DNA of 64,000 bases from positions 6,240,501 to 6,304,500 of the forward strand of contig NZ_CP016809.1 of NCBI RefSeq assembly GCF_002741055.1, written 5' to 3'. Shown piece after piece: positions 16,813 to 26,000 of the stretch; the first letter of the stretch is position 1, and each line of letters begins with the position of its first letter. A model generated the notes under the pieces. The model did not search any database and was not told the DNA's origin. It saw only the letters and a list, made by a program, of their open reading frames with translations. A program made the position numbers and the translations under genes. The stretch is from Paenibacillus ihbetae. GTDB lineage: Bacteria; Bacillota; Bacilli; Paenibacillales; Paenibacillaceae.

Positions 16813-17862
16813 ATGCAAGCATTACGCTGGCATGGTGTGAAGGATCTGCGGCTCGAGAACATCGAGGAGCCTCAAGCAACGAAAGGTAAAGTGAAAATCA
16901 AGGTGGAATGGTGCGGTATTTGCGGAAGTGACCTCCACGAATACGTAGCCGGACCGATTTTTATACCTGAATCAACCCCGCATGCGCTTACCGGAGAACA
17001 GGCGCCGATCGTTATGGGACATGAATTTTCGGGCCAAGTGGTTGAAGTCGGGGAGGGAGTAACCCGCTTTAAAGCCGGCGAACGCGTTGTCGTCGAGCCT
17101 GTTTTTTCATGCGGGACTTGCGATGCTTGCCGTCAAGGCAAATACAACTTGTGTGAAAAAATGGGCTTCCTGGGACTTGCCGGCGGAGGCGGCGGATTCT
17201 CCGAATACGTCGCAGCGGATGAGCATATGGTGCACAAAATACCCGACACCGTTTCGTATGAGCAGGGGGCATTGGTTGAGCCGTCGGCCGTTGCCTTGTA
17301 TGCAGTTCGCCAAAGCCAGCTGAAAGCCGGAGACCGTGCCGTCGTGTTTGGCGCCGGGCCGATCGGACTGCTTGTCATCGAGGCGCTCAAGGCTGCAGGG
17401 GCTTCGGACATCTACGCCGTAGAGCTGTCCGAAGAGCGCAAACAGAAGGCGGCGGAGTTAGGGGCAATCGTCCTTGATCCCAAGGCCTGCGATGTCGTCG
17501 AAGAGCTGAAGCAGCGTACCGGCAGGGGTGTCGATGTCGCTTATGAAGTGACCGGCGTTCCGCCGGTGCTGACCCAAGCGATCCATTCTACGAAGATCGG
17601 CGGGCAGATTATGATCGTCAGCATATTCGAAACCTCCGCGCCGATCATTCCGAATGATATCGTTATGAATGAACGGAGCATCACCGGCATCATCGGCTAT
17701 CGAGACGTATTCCCGGCCGTAATCAGCCTGATGGAGAAGGGCTTCTTCCCGGCCGACAAGCTCGTGACGCAGAAGATCAAGCTTCATGAAGTATTGGAGC
17801 GTGGATTTGAAGCGCTGCTTAAGGAAAAGAACCAGGTGAAGATTCTGGTGAGCGCCCATTAA
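16813..17862 (+). CDS. Zinc-dependent dehydrogenase, 2,3-butanediol dehydrogenase-like
   Basis: This is a 349-aa medium-chain dehydrogenase. Catalytic zinc ligands Cys37 (CGICGSD), His70-Glu71 (GHE) and Glu156 (VEP) are present. So are the four structural-zinc cysteines at 100, 103, 106 and 114 (CGTCDACRQGKYNLC) and the Rossmann motif VFGAGPIG. The closest known pattern is (R,R)-butanediol dehydrogenase BdhA, although a sugar or polyol dehydrogenase of the same family is possible given the LacI control. AAGGAG at 16798-16803 lies 9 bases before ATG 16813 and decides it over the upstream in-frame starts. It is followed by a terminator, so it is transcribed alone. Confidence 0.88.
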   Translation: MQALRWHGVKDLRLENIEEPQATKGKVKIKVEWCGICGSDLHEYVAGPIFIPESTPHALTGEQAPIVMGHEFSGQVVEVGEGVTRFKAGERVVVEPVFSCGTCDACRQGKYNLCEKMGFLGLAGGGGGFSEYVAADEHMVHKIPDTVSYEQGALVEPSAVALYAVRQSQLKAGDRAVVFGAGPIGLLVIEALKAAGASDIYAVELSEERKQKAAELGAIVLDPKACDVVEELKQRTGRGVDVAYEVTGVPPVLTQAIHSTKIGGQIMIVSIFETSAPIIPNDIVMNERSITGIIGYRDVFPAVISLMEKGFFPADKLVTQKIKLHEVLERGFEALLKEKNQVKILVSAH

Positions 17863-17892
17863 ATCAGGATTCGTGAGATGAAATGACAGAAG

Positions 17893-17920
17893 AAAGACCG
17901 CCTAATCGCGGTCTTTTTTT
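17893..17920 (+). terminator. Rho-independent terminator after zinc dehydrogenase
   Basis: AAAGACCGC, a loop of six, GCGGTCTTT and a T run form a canonical terminator 31 bases after the stop. The following 220 bases to the permease gene should hold that operon's promoter. TTGACA occurs at 18002-18007 inside a partly symmetric AT-rich stretch. Confidence 0.9.
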
Positions 17921-18139
17921 ATGTCTATTCCAATCTTTTACATGATTTTGTCTTGACGGTGCTGAGAATCGGACCTAGAATGTGTTATAACAACTTAGAA
18001 ATTGACATTGTATGTATCATAACAAATCAATGAAAGGGGATGATGAATTGCTGAATTCCGGAGATTAACCGCCGCGTTCTTACACGGGATAACATCTCCG
18101 CCGCGTTAACCTGTTTCAAGAAGGAGGTCATGGCCACAA

Positions 18140-19099
18140 ATGGACGCTCGCCTATCCTCGGCATCCGCACAGCCTGTACAGAGGCCGAGCAAATGGAAGC
18201 ATGTCAAAAAGCAGCTGAAACGGAATATCGGACTATATCTCATTATTTCACCAGCGGTACTTTACTTCTTGATCTGGCACTACTGGCCGATGTACGGCGT
18301 ACAAATTGCGTTTAAGGATTTTATGCCCGGACTAGGCATTTGGAACAGCCCGTGGGTCGGATTTGAGCACTTCGAGCGGCTGTTTGATGCGTATTACTTT
18401 TGGACCATCCTGAAAAATACGATCGGCATCAGCCTGTACGGACTGCTCGTCGGCATCCCGGCACCTGTTCTCTTGGCGCTTCTCTTCAATGAATTGCGGA
18501 ACCGCAAATTCCGCTCATTCGCCCAGACCATCTCTTACGCTCCTCACTTCATCTCCGTCGTGGTCGCAGTCGGTATCCTTTTCTTTTTCATCTCGCCGAC
18601 GAACGGCGTTTTCAATTCCATTCTGGTTTCTCTCGGGAAAGAGCCCGTCGATTATCTAGCCGAGCCGTCCAACTTTTGGCATTTGTATGTTTGGTCCGGC
18701 GTTTGGCAGGGAATCGGCTGGTCGTCGCTTATCTACAGCGCCGCGATATCCGGCATCTCCCCGGATTTATACGAAGCGGCTTACATGGACGGTGCCAGCA
18801 AGTTCCGCCGTATCTGGCATATTACGCTCCCCGGAATTCTGCCGACGATCGTCATCTTATCGATTTTAAGCGCCGGAAGCATTATGAGCGTCGGCTTCGA
18901 GAAGGTTCTGCTGATGCAAAACCCGATGAATCTGGAAACCTCCGAGGTGATTTCCACTTATATGTACAAAAGCGGGCTGATCAACACCCAGTACAGCTTC
19001 TCCGCGGCAGTCGGCCTGTTCAACAACGTCATTAACTTCATAATCCTGATTATCGTCAATGCGGCAGCCCGCAAGGCTGGGGAAACCAGCTTATGGTAG
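18140..19099 (+). CDS. Carbohydrate ABC transporter permease, LplB type
   Basis: This is a 319-aa inner-membrane permease, first gene of a complete three-gene importer. It has a hydrophilic, basic N-terminus, then six predicted helices beginning with LYLIISPAVLYFLIWHYWPMYGVQIAFKDF, the LplB/YtcP-family signature. The EAA loop is ISPDLYEAAYMDGASKFRRIWHITLPGI. The start is ATG 18140. The strong site AAGGAGG at 18121-18127 is 12 bases away, longer than usual. A competing ATG at 18130 sits too close to the site and is in another frame, so initiation here may be modest. It is followed by the partner permease. The imported sugar is unknown. Confidence 0.92.
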   Translation: MDARLSSASAQPVQRPSKWKHVKKQLKRNIGLYLIISPAVLYFLIWHYWPMYGVQIAFKDFMPGLGIWNSPWVGFEHFERLFDAYYFWTILKNTIGISLYGLLVGIPAPVLLALLFNELRNRKFRSFAQTISYAPHFISVVVAVGILFFFISPTNGVFNSILVSLGKEPVDYLAEPSNFWHLYVWSGVWQGIGWSSLIYSAAISGISPDLYEAAYMDGASKFRRIWHITLPGILPTIVILSILSAGSIMSVGFEKVLLMQNPMNLETSEVISTYMYKSGLINTQYSFSAAVGLFNNVINFIILIIVNAAARKAGETSLW

Positions 19100-19139
19100 G
19101 GAAAAATGCGGACTGTACGTTAAGGAGGGAACCTATGTC

Positions 19140-20036
19140 GTGCTGCTGAACATCAAACGAACGCCAGGCGAGAAAGTGGCGGATATCGTCATTCTGGTGC
19201 TCGCCGCCTTGGTCACCGTCATCATTCTGTATCCGCTCGTGTTCGTGCTGTTTGCTTCCTTCTCCGATCCGCGTCAAATATGGGACAAGCCCCTGCTGTT
19301 ATATCCGGCCGGCTTCAATCTCGATTCGTATGCCAAGGTGTTCGAGAACGGCGAGATCTGGCGCGGGTACTTGAACACTATCCTGTATGCTTTCCTGGGA
19401 ACCGCGATCAATCTGATCATGACGGTGCTCGCCGCCTATCCGCTGTCCCGCAAGCGCTTTTACGGAAAAGGTCTGTTTACGCTGCTGTTTGCGTTCACGA
19501 TGTTTTTCGGGGGAGGCCTGATCCCCTTGTACTTGGTTAACAAGCAGCTAGGGCTGCTGAACACGGTATGGGCGCTTGTACTGCCGGGGGCGATCAGCGC
19601 CTATAACATGATTATCATGCGCACGTATTTTCAGACGCGGATTCCAATCGAGCTGGAAGAGAGCGCCTATGTGGACGGCTGCGGCGATTTTCAGATGCTG
19701 TACAAAATCGTGCTCCCGCTATCCATGCCGATCATTGCCGTCATGCTTCTGTTCTACGGCGTCGGCCACTGGAACTCCTACTTCGACGCGATGATCTACT
19801 TAACGGATCGGGAGAAGTTTCCTTTGCAGCTTATTTTGCGGGAAATCCTCGTGCAGAACGATTTCAAGGAGATGGCCGGCATATCGGTCGGGGCTGAGTA
19901 TGCGGACCAGATGATGGTGAAGGAAGGGCTGAAGTATGCGATCGTCGTCCTGTCCGCGCTGCCGCTGCTGCTGTTGTATCCGCTGCTGTCGCGTTTTTTC
20001 GAGAAAGGCATCATGGTGGGAGCGATCAAGGGATAA
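19140..20036 (+). CDS. Carbohydrate ABC transporter permease, LplC type
   Basis: This second permease of the importer is 298 aa from GTG 19140. It has six predicted helices and the EAA loop IELEESAYVDGCGDFQMLYKIVLPLSMP, with the family ending ILYP-type helix plus GIMVGAIKG. AAGGAGGG at 19122-19129 lies 10 bases before the GTG. An ATG at 19135 is out of frame, and an in-frame ATG at 19059 inside the upstream gene would add 27 unlikely residues. It closely resembles the partial permease at the left edge (KIVLPLSMP against RIVLPLSMP, GVGHWNSYFDA against AVGHWNDFFSA), so the two importers are paralogous. Confidence 0.92.
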   Translation: MLLNIKRTPGEKVADIVILVLAALVTVIILYPLVFVLFASFSDPRQIWDKPLLLYPAGFNLDSYAKVFENGEIWRGYLNTILYAFLGTAINLIMTVLAAYPLSRKRFYGKGLFTLLFAFTMFFGGGLIPLYLVNKQLGLLNTVWALVLPGAISAYNMIIMRTYFQTRIPIELEESAYVDGCGDFQMLYKIVLPLSMPIIAVMLLFYGVGHWNSYFDAMIYLTDREKFPLQLILREILVQNDFKEMAGISVGAEYADQMMVKEGLKYAIVVLSALPLLLLYPLLSRFFEKGIMVGAIKG

Positions 20037-20107
20037 CACGGGTTTCAAGCAGGAACCGTCGAACGCTTGGCTTGGGACCATAATGATGGAAAGAGGGGAT
20101 TGTTGAT

Positions 20108-21700
20108 ATGAAAAAAAGACTTCGATTTCTGCTTGCCTTGACCATGACATTCTCTTTGCTCCTGACCGCCTGCGGCGGGTCCGGGGGCGAGTCATCTCCG
20201 GATGCACCCGATTCTGAAGGGGATCCGGGGAGCATAACGCTGCACATCGTGAAGCGCGGTTATACTGATGTTCATCCTCCGGCCGATCAGCTGTGGATGT
20301 GGCAAAAATACGAGGAGATTTCCGGCATTAAGGTCGAATTCGAGGAACTGGCCGGCGCTGCCGTGACGGAGCGGAAAAACGTCATGCTCGGCTCCAATGA
20401 TCTTCCCGATGCATTTTATCGCATCGCCTTCGGAACGGACGAGCTGATGAAATACGGCAAGCAAGGGTTGTTCATTCCCCTGGAGGGACTGATCGAGGAG
20501 CATGCGCCGAATTTGCGCAAGCTGCTGGACGAGAATCCGGACATCAAGGGAGCGATCACGATGTCCGACGGCCATATCTACGCGCTGCCCTATGTCGACT
20601 TCTCGAAGGCATTTAATTCGGTCCGGTTATATATCAACAAATCCTGGCTGGATGAAGCCGGACTTGACGTCCCGAAGACGACCGCAGAGCTCCGCGAGGC
20701 GCTGAAGAAGGTAAGGGAGAAGGATGATTCCCGCCTGGGCTGGGTCCTTGAGACGCAGTATTGGACCTTCCTGGAAAGCTTCCTCGCAGGCAGCTTCGGC
20801 ATGGGAGAAGGCGGCGCCAAGGCGTTCGGCCAATATTTGTACAAGGACGCCGATGGGCAGGTCCAAACGACGTTCAACGATCCGAAGTACCGGGAGCTGC
20901 TGCGGTATATGAGCGATTTGTATAAGGACGGCTCCCTTGCGCAGCAAAATTTCACGACAGGCTACGACTACGCCAAGTGGTCGGCGGACGGCGCAAGCGG
21001 AAAGATCGGCTCCTTCGTATGGGAAGGTCCGGGATATATCGGCAAGGAGGCTGCCGAGCAGTACGTGGGCATTAACGCGCTGGAAGGACCGAACGGGGAC
21101 AAGGTTGCCGGCACGCTCGGGCCGCCTGCCAAAGGCATATTCGGATTCATTATCACGAACAAGAACAAACATCCGGTTGAAACGATCAAATGGATCGATT
21201 ATTTCTACGGCGAGGAGGGCATTAACTTCGGCACCTTCGGGTTAGAGGGGGAAACCTACGAGCTTGTAGACGGCAAGCCAAGGTACAAGGAAGACATCTT
21301 GAATTATAAGGGAGGCGTGCAGCTCGGGGCGTTCCAATACGTCGACAATGTGTATGGAGCATATTATCCTTACGTGGAGCCGGACGACGAGCTGCGGATG
21401 GCAGCGAGAGGAACAACGGTAGCCGCAGAGATTAAGGCGGACCCGGCTGAGCTGGATGAATTCGCGCCGAAGGAGCTGTGGCCGGATTTCGTGCCGACGG
21501 ATGAGGAAGCGAACACAACGAGCGCGATTTTGACCGATATCAATAAATACATCCAGGAAATGAGGGTCAAGTTCGTGACGGGCAAAGCCAGCTTAGATAC
21601 CGATTGGGACGGATACGTCAAGACGCTCGACAAAATGGGGGCTAAGGAGTACCTGGAGATCAAGCGTGCGCAATACGAACGATATTTGAATGTCAAATGA
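20108..21700 (+). CDS. Extracellular solute-binding lipoprotein of sugar ABC importer
   Basis: This is a 530-aa surface binding protein. The signal peptide has a KKRLR n-region and a hydrophobic core ending in the lipobox LLTAC (Cys22), followed by a flexible Gly/Ser/Asp linker. The body has group 1 binding-protein segments (YINKSWLDEAGLDVPKTTAEL, FTTGYDYAKWSADGASG). It follows the two permeases and completes the importer; the ATPase must come from elsewhere. GAGGGGATTG lies before the ATG. The ligand is unknown; it probably differs from that of the first cluster, since the two binding proteins are only distantly alike. Confidence 0.93.
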   Translation: MKKRLRFLLALTMTFSLLLTACGGSGGESSPDAPDSEGDPGSITLHIVKRGYTDVHPPADQLWMWQKYEEISGIKVEFEELAGAAVTERKNVMLGSNDLPDAFYRIAFGTDELMKYGKQGLFIPLEGLIEEHAPNLRKLLDENPDIKGAITMSDGHIYALPYVDFSKAFNSVRLYINKSWLDEAGLDVPKTTAELREALKKVREKDDSRLGWVLETQYWTFLESFLAGSFGMGEGGAKAFGQYLYKDADGQVQTTFNDPKYRELLRYMSDLYKDGSLAQQNFTTGYDYAKWSADGASGKIGSFVWEGPGYIGKEAAEQYVGINALEGPNGDKVAGTLGPPAKGIFGFIITNKNKHPVETIKWIDYFYGEEGINFGTFGLEGETYELVDGKPRYKEDILNYKGGVQLGAFQYVDNVYGAYYPYVEPDDELRMAARGTTVAAEIKADPAELDEFAPKELWPDFVPTDEEANTTSAILTDINKYIQEMRVKFVTGKASLDTDWDGYVKTLDKMGAKEYLEIKRAQYERYLNVK

Positions 21701-21871
21701 TCCCCTAACATGAATGACAAACGAGACCCCAGAGATTACAGCGACTCGACCGCTGCAGTGTTCAGGCTTCGAGGGAGGGTGAATTCCTTCGCAGCGAGTT
21801 TACATGCCGATGATAGAAACGCTATAATTTAGCGTAACAAGCGAGGCACGTGCAAGTACGTTAAAGATGGG

Positions 21872-23011
21872 ATGAGAGCGAAGTTGACCAAAGACAATAA
21901 ACCGCTGTACAGCGTTATGATGGACGAGCTGAAATCACAAATTGTTTCGGGCCGCTACCCTCCCGAATCCCAGCTGCCGACGGAGGCCGAGCTGAGCTCG
22001 GCCTTCGGGGTAAGCCGCATTACGACGCGAAGAGCGCTGGAAGAGCTCGAGCGGGAAGGCTTGATCTACCGGATCAAAGGAAGCGGGAGCTTTGTCAAGC
22101 CGAGAAGCCGCGGGTTGGAGGGACGAGAGGAAGGCACCGGAAAAATGATCTCCCTGATTCTGCCATCCGAGGATGACCGGGGCACGATGGGGTACATTCG
22201 CGGGGCGTCGGACTGGCTGAATGCGAACGGCTATTATCTTAGCATTCATCAAAGCGATTATGACTCACAGAAAGAGCGTGATCTGCTGGAATTGCTGACG
22301 CGAAAAGGCATAGCGGCAATCATCCTGTATCCCAGGAACGATCAGACGAATTATGATATCCTTCATCGGCTTACGCTGGAGGACTATCCGATCATTACCA
22401 TTGATAAGTATTTCGACAGCCTGCCGCTCGGCGCGGTCGTATCGGACAACTTTAGCGGCTCGTACCAGGCGGTATCCCGACTCATCGAGCTCGGCCATCG
22501 CAGAATTGCATTTCTTACGGCTGTAAGCATCGAATCCACCTCCTCGGTCCGCGACCGGTATTTCGGTTATTGCCAAGCGCTCAAGGATCACGGGATCCCT
22601 CTGGACAGCCGTTATATTTGGCTGAATATGAAGGGCTACCGGGAGCAAGTCGGCGTGGAGCGATTCTATAATGAACTGCTTGATACCTACCGTGCGGAAG
22701 GCATTACGGCCGTGCAGACCGAGAATGATCTCATCGCCGCCAACCTGCTGAATCTCTGTTTGGATCGAGGCATCCGCATTCCGGAGGATATTTCGATTAT
22801 CGGATTCGACAACAATCCGGTTACAGAGCACGTCATCATACCGCTGACGACGGTTGAGCAGAATTTTTATGAGATCGGACGCCAGGCCGCCGAGATCATC
22901 GTGAATTGGCTTGAAATGGGCAAGCAGGCTTCGGGCAAAATCCTGGTGCCGGTCAAGCTGGTCGAGCGAGGAACGACGGCTGCAGCGCCGCGGAGCGGGA
23001 TAGCCGATTAG
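21872..23011 (+). CDS. GntR-family regulator with LacI-type effector domain (AraR-like)
   Basis: This 379-aa protein has two parts. An N-terminal winged helix-turn-helix of the GntR type (residues 10-75: SQIVSGRYPPESQLPTEAELSSAFGVSRITTRRALEELEREGLIYRIKGSGSFV) is followed by a LacI/periplasmic-binding-type sugar-sensing domain (from about 92: MISLILPSEDDRGTMGYIRGAS). This architecture is that of the arabinose repressor AraR. It follows the importer genes by 171 bases and probably represses them. ATG 21872 has only a weak site; TTG 21884 is an alternative start. No AraR-like operator could be confidently placed. Confidence 0.9.
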   Translation: MRAKLTKDNKPLYSVMMDELKSQIVSGRYPPESQLPTEAELSSAFGVSRITTRRALEELEREGLIYRIKGSGSFVKPRSRGLEGREEGTGKMISLILPSEDDRGTMGYIRGASDWLNANGYYLSIHQSDYDSQKERDLLELLTRKGIAAIILYPRNDQTNYDILHRLTLEDYPIITIDKYFDSLPLGAVVSDNFSGSYQAVSRLIELGHRRIAFLTAVSIESTSSVRDRYFGYCQALKDHGIPLDSRYIWLNMKGYREQVGVERFYNELLDTYRAEGITAVQTENDLIAANLLNLCLDRGIRIPEDISIIGFDNNPVTEHVIIPLTTVEQNFYEIGRQAAEIIVNWLEMGKQASGKILVPVKLVERGTTAAAPRSGIAD

Positions 23012-23121
23012 GGAGGGAGGAGAGATATCTTCCATTCTGAATACTGCAACGCCTATCTTTAAGCAGGCCTTTCCTATGTAGTGGCTCAAGTCCTTCTTTC
23101 GACTCCTTAAACTCCATAATG

Positions 23122-23158
23122 CCAAGAACCCGCGCGATAACTAACCGCGGGTTCTTGG
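23122..23158 (+). terminator. Stem-loop, probable terminator of GntR-type gene
   Basis: This is a 13-bp perfect stem, CCAAGAACCCGCG/CGCGGGTTCTTGG, with an 11-base loop, 110 bases after the regulator's stop. Only a weak T stretch (TGTTTAG) follows. The remaining bases to 23245 show no gene. Confidence 0.65.
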
Positions 23159-23245
23159 TGTTTAGTTCGGAAATTCATCGTTTGGTAACGGGAATATTGC
23201 AAGAATAAAATCCTGCTTCTATTGCTGCGAATTTATGCTTCCCTA

Positions 23246-23353
23246 TTAAGCAATGCCAAAACCGAAAGAACGAGCAATGATAACCAGAAGAATAAAGAGA
23301 ACCAGGATTGCTCCTATCGAGTAGCCTCCGCCATATCCATTCACTTCACCCAC
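23246..23353 (-). CDS. YjcZ-family small sporulation protein
   Basis: This is a 35-aa protein, VGEVNGYGGGYSIGAILVLFILLVIIARSFGFGIA in outline: a Gly/Tyr-rich head followed by a single hydrophobic helix. It is the pattern of the YjcZ-type small sporulation proteins common in Bacillus and Paenibacillus spores. The start is GTG 23353, because AGGAGG (complement of 23361-23366) lies 7 bases before it. The frame continues upstream without a ribosome site. It stands alone, between the GntR-type and AraC-type genes. Confidence 0.82.
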   Translation of the reverse strand: MGEVNGYGGGYSIGAILVLFILLVIIARSFGFGIA

Positions 23354-23417
23354 AAGGAAACCTCCTCTCATCTCCGAATACTTAATACTATGTATAGCTT
23401 GATAAGTTTGATTGGGT

Positions 23418-24200
23418 TCATAGTAAGTTGTGTTGCTGTACATAGTCGGATGGCGAGAGGCCGGTGTGTTTTTTAAATATCCTATAGAAATAGGAAGTAT
23501 CGTAATAGCCCAAATAATCGGCGATATGAGCGATCGTCATGTCCGAATGAATCAGCAGGCTGCAAGCTTCCTGCACCCGCAGCTGGTGCATATATCGAAT
23601 CGGAGATAGGCCGTACACCTCTTTGAAAAGGGCTGCGGCGTAGCTCGGAGAGCGATGGATGATTCTCGCCAGTGAATCGATTTCGATAGGTTCGCGGTAA
23701 TGCTCCAGCAGATACGATTTGATGATATCCGCGTAGTTGCGTTTGCTGGGCGCAAGCTCAGTCTTCTCTAGCTCACGGGCCAGCATCCCAATCAGCTCCT
23801 GCAGGATGCCTTGACAGATCATCTTTCGGAAGCTTTTGCCGCCCCGCATTTCCTCGTATAATCGCTCGCAGCGACGATAGGCATATTGAATTTGCGTAAG
23901 ATTGAATTTCAAGAATTGGCCTGCGTCCAGAAAAGGAATGCCTGTGGCTTCTTGGCGATCCAGCGTAAATAGGATCGTATGCTTCTGATGTGGAGTTTCG
24001 TTCCAGTTGCCGCCGCTTCGTCTAGTAGACTGCGGGATGAAGAGGACGTCTTCTTTTTCCGCAATGACTTCTTCGCCGTTGATTTCATATCGTACCTTGC
24101 CTTCTCTTACCACAACAAGGACATTGTACGGGATCGTCTCCAGCTGTGTCCGCCAATTCGGGATATAATCATCAAAATTCACGCTCATCAATTGGAGCAC
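23418..24200 (-). CDS. AraC-family transcriptional regulator with cupin-type sensor
   Basis: This is a roughly 260-aa one-component regulator. The N-terminal part (YNVLVVVREGKVRYEINGEEVIAEKEDVLFIPQSTRRSG) is an AraC-binding cupin domain for a small ligand. The C-terminal 100 residues hold the two helix-turn-helix motifs (IEIDSLARIIHRSPSYAAALFKEVYG and MTIAHIADYLGYYDTSYFYRIFKKHTG). GTG 24200 is preferred, as GAGGTG lies 7 bases before it; the open frame extends upstream to 24320 without support. It is divergent from the sulfatase gene and probably activates the sulfatase and FGE genes, which is inference from position. Confidence 0.88.
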   Translation of the reverse strand: MLQLMSVNFDDYIPNWRTQLETIPYNVLVVVREGKVRYEINGEEVIAEKEDVLFIPQSTRRSGGNWNETPHQKHTILFTLDRQEATGIPFLDAGQFLKFNLTQIQYAYRRCERLYEEMRGGKSFRKMICQGILQELIGMLARELEKTELAPSKRNYADIIKSYLLEHYREPIEIDSLARIIHRSPSYAAALFKEVYGLSPIRYMHQLRVQEACSLLIHSDMTIAHIADYLGYYDTSYFYRIFKKHTGLSPSDYVQQHNLL

Positions 24201-24449
24201 ATTTGAGCACCTCGCAGTGATTTTATACCTATAGCCTAGCATATCTGTACTTCTAATAGATAGGTATACGTTCATTTCTATGAATTCCTTATATAAAATC
24301 GAAGTGGAATCGTACAACAAAATAACGAAATGTACATCGACTCCGCATGCATGGCGGCCTATAATTCAAGCAACAACACATTTGACCATATACTTAGAAC
24401 CTTCAATGGGTTGCTAAGGGTAAACAAAGAGGAAGGGAACGATGGGGAT

Positions 24450-25910
24450 ATGAGAGTATTACTGCTGGATTTGGATTCAACCAGACCAGATCATCTGGGC
24501 TGCTACGGTTATCACCGGAATACATCGCCTAATATTGACCGAATGGCTGCGGAGGGCGTACGTTTTGACAACTACTATACCTCCGATGCGCCATGTTTTC
24601 CTTCAAGGACCGCGTTGATGACCGGCAAGTTCGGCATACATAACGGCGTTGTCGGTCATGGGGGTACGGCTGCCGATGTACGGCATGAGGGCATTACCCG
24701 TGACTTTCACGACAAGCTCGTGAAGGAGAGCTTTCCGGCGATATTCCGCCGGGCCGGCATGAAGACGTCCTTAATCAGTCCGTTCGGAGAACGCCATTCG
24801 GCATGGACTTTTTATGCGGGGTTCAACGAAATCTATAATACCGGGAAGAGCGGCATGGAGTCAGCCGAAGAAGTGTCGCCTGTCGTCCTGGATTGGCTGG
24901 AGCGTCATGCGGATGAGGATAACTGGATGCTGTACGTGAATTTCTGGGATCCGCATACACCGTATCGGGCACCCGAGTCGTTGGGAAATCCCTTCGAACA
25001 AGATCCTCTGCCTGCTTGGATTACGGAAGAGGTGCTTGAGGAGCATCGAAAGAAGGTCGGCCCGCATGGAGCAAACGAAATTAACATGTATAATAGTGAT
25101 GTATCCCCAAAATATCCGCGACACCCCGGAGAGATCAAATCGATGGAGGATTTGCGGAAGATGGTGGACGGCTACGATTGCGGCATTCGCCATATGGACG
25201 AGCATATCGGTGCGATCTTCGAATTGCTGGAGAACAAGGGAATCATGGATGATCTGGTGGTTATCATTACCGCCGATCATGGCGAGAACATGGGAGAGCT
25301 TGGCATTTATGGAGAGCACGGAACAGCGGATCAGGGGACGTGCCGTATCCCGATGATTATCCGGGGACCAGGGATCATGAAGGGAATCACGGACCCTAAC
25401 CTGCATTATCATCTGGATCTGCTGCCTACGATGGCGGACTACCTGAACGTCGATCCGGCTCCAAGCTGGGACGGCATCAGTTACGCCGATAGCCTGCGGA
25501 CCGGGCAAGGGAGCGGCAGAGAGTATCTGGTCGTATCGCAGTGCGCCCATGTTTGTCAGCGAAGCGTTCGTTTCGGAGAATGGCTCTACATTCGGACCTA
25601 TCATGACGGCTTTCACCTGTTCGACAAAGAGATGCTGTTCCATATCTCCGAAGATGCTCATGAACAGCACAACCAAGCGTCTCAAAGACCGGAGCTTTGC
25701 AGGGAAGCGGTCTATCTGCTGAATGAGTGGCATGATCAGATGATGTCCACGATGCCGTTTGACGTGGATCCGCTTTGGACGGTCATGAAAGAGGGGGGAC
25801 CTTATCATGCCAAAGGTCATCTGCCGCAGTATGTCGAGCGACTGAAGAGCACGGGCCGGGGAGAAGCGGTACCCGAGCTGATGCGGCGCCATCCTCGGGA
25901 GTTTGTATAA
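24450..25910 (+). CDS. Type I sulfatase, cytoplasmic
   Basis: This is a 486-aa alkaline-phosphatase-superfamily sulfatase from ATG 24450. Metal ligands Asp7 and Asp9 lie in LLLDLDSTRPDHLGCYG. The activation motif C-x-P-S-R is present as Cys49-Phe-Pro-Ser-Arg (APCFPSRTALMTG), whose Cys must be oxidised to formylglycine. The later metal motif is VIITADHGENMGELG. It has no signal peptide, so it works on imported sulfated sugar or another internal sulfate ester. The open frame reaches back to 24330, but the N-terminus that fits the family begins at 24450. The next gene encodes the activating enzyme, 90 bases on. The substrate is unknown. Confidence 0.9.
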   Translation: MRVLLLDLDSTRPDHLGCYGYHRNTSPNIDRMAAEGVRFDNYYTSDAPCFPSRTALMTGKFGIHNGVVGHGGTAADVRHEGITRDFHDKLVKESFPAIFRRAGMKTSLISPFGERHSAWTFYAGFNEIYNTGKSGMESAEEVSPVVLDWLERHADEDNWMLYVNFWDPHTPYRAPESLGNPFEQDPLPAWITEEVLEEHRKKVGPHGANEINMYNSDVSPKYPRHPGEIKSMEDLRKMVDGYDCGIRHMDEHIGAIFELLENKGIMDDLVVIITADHGENMGELGIYGEHGTADQGTCRIPMIIRGPGIMKGITDPNLHYHLDLLPTMADYLNVDPAPSWDGISYADSLRTGQGSGREYLVVSQCAHVCQRSVRFGEWLYIRTYHDGFHLFDKEMLFHISEDAHEQHNQASQRPELCREAVYLLNEWHDQMMSTMPFDVDPLWTVMKEGGPYHAKGHLPQYVERLKSTGRGEAVPELMRRHPREFV

Positions 25911-25938
25911 TAGAAGGCATTGCTGCGGCGAATTGAAG

Positions 25939-25968
25939 CAGGATAACCGTACTTTTATGGTTGTCCTG
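25939..25968 (+). promoter_or_regulatory. Stem-loop between sulfatase and FGE genes
   Basis: CAGGATAACC and GGTTGTCCTG form a 10-bp stem with a 10-base loop followed by TTCTCTG. It could act as a weak terminator or processing site, setting FGE below sulfatase. It has no long T run. Confidence 0.5.
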
Positions 25969-26000
25969 TTCTCTGTATCAAGGATTAGGAGGAATCGACC

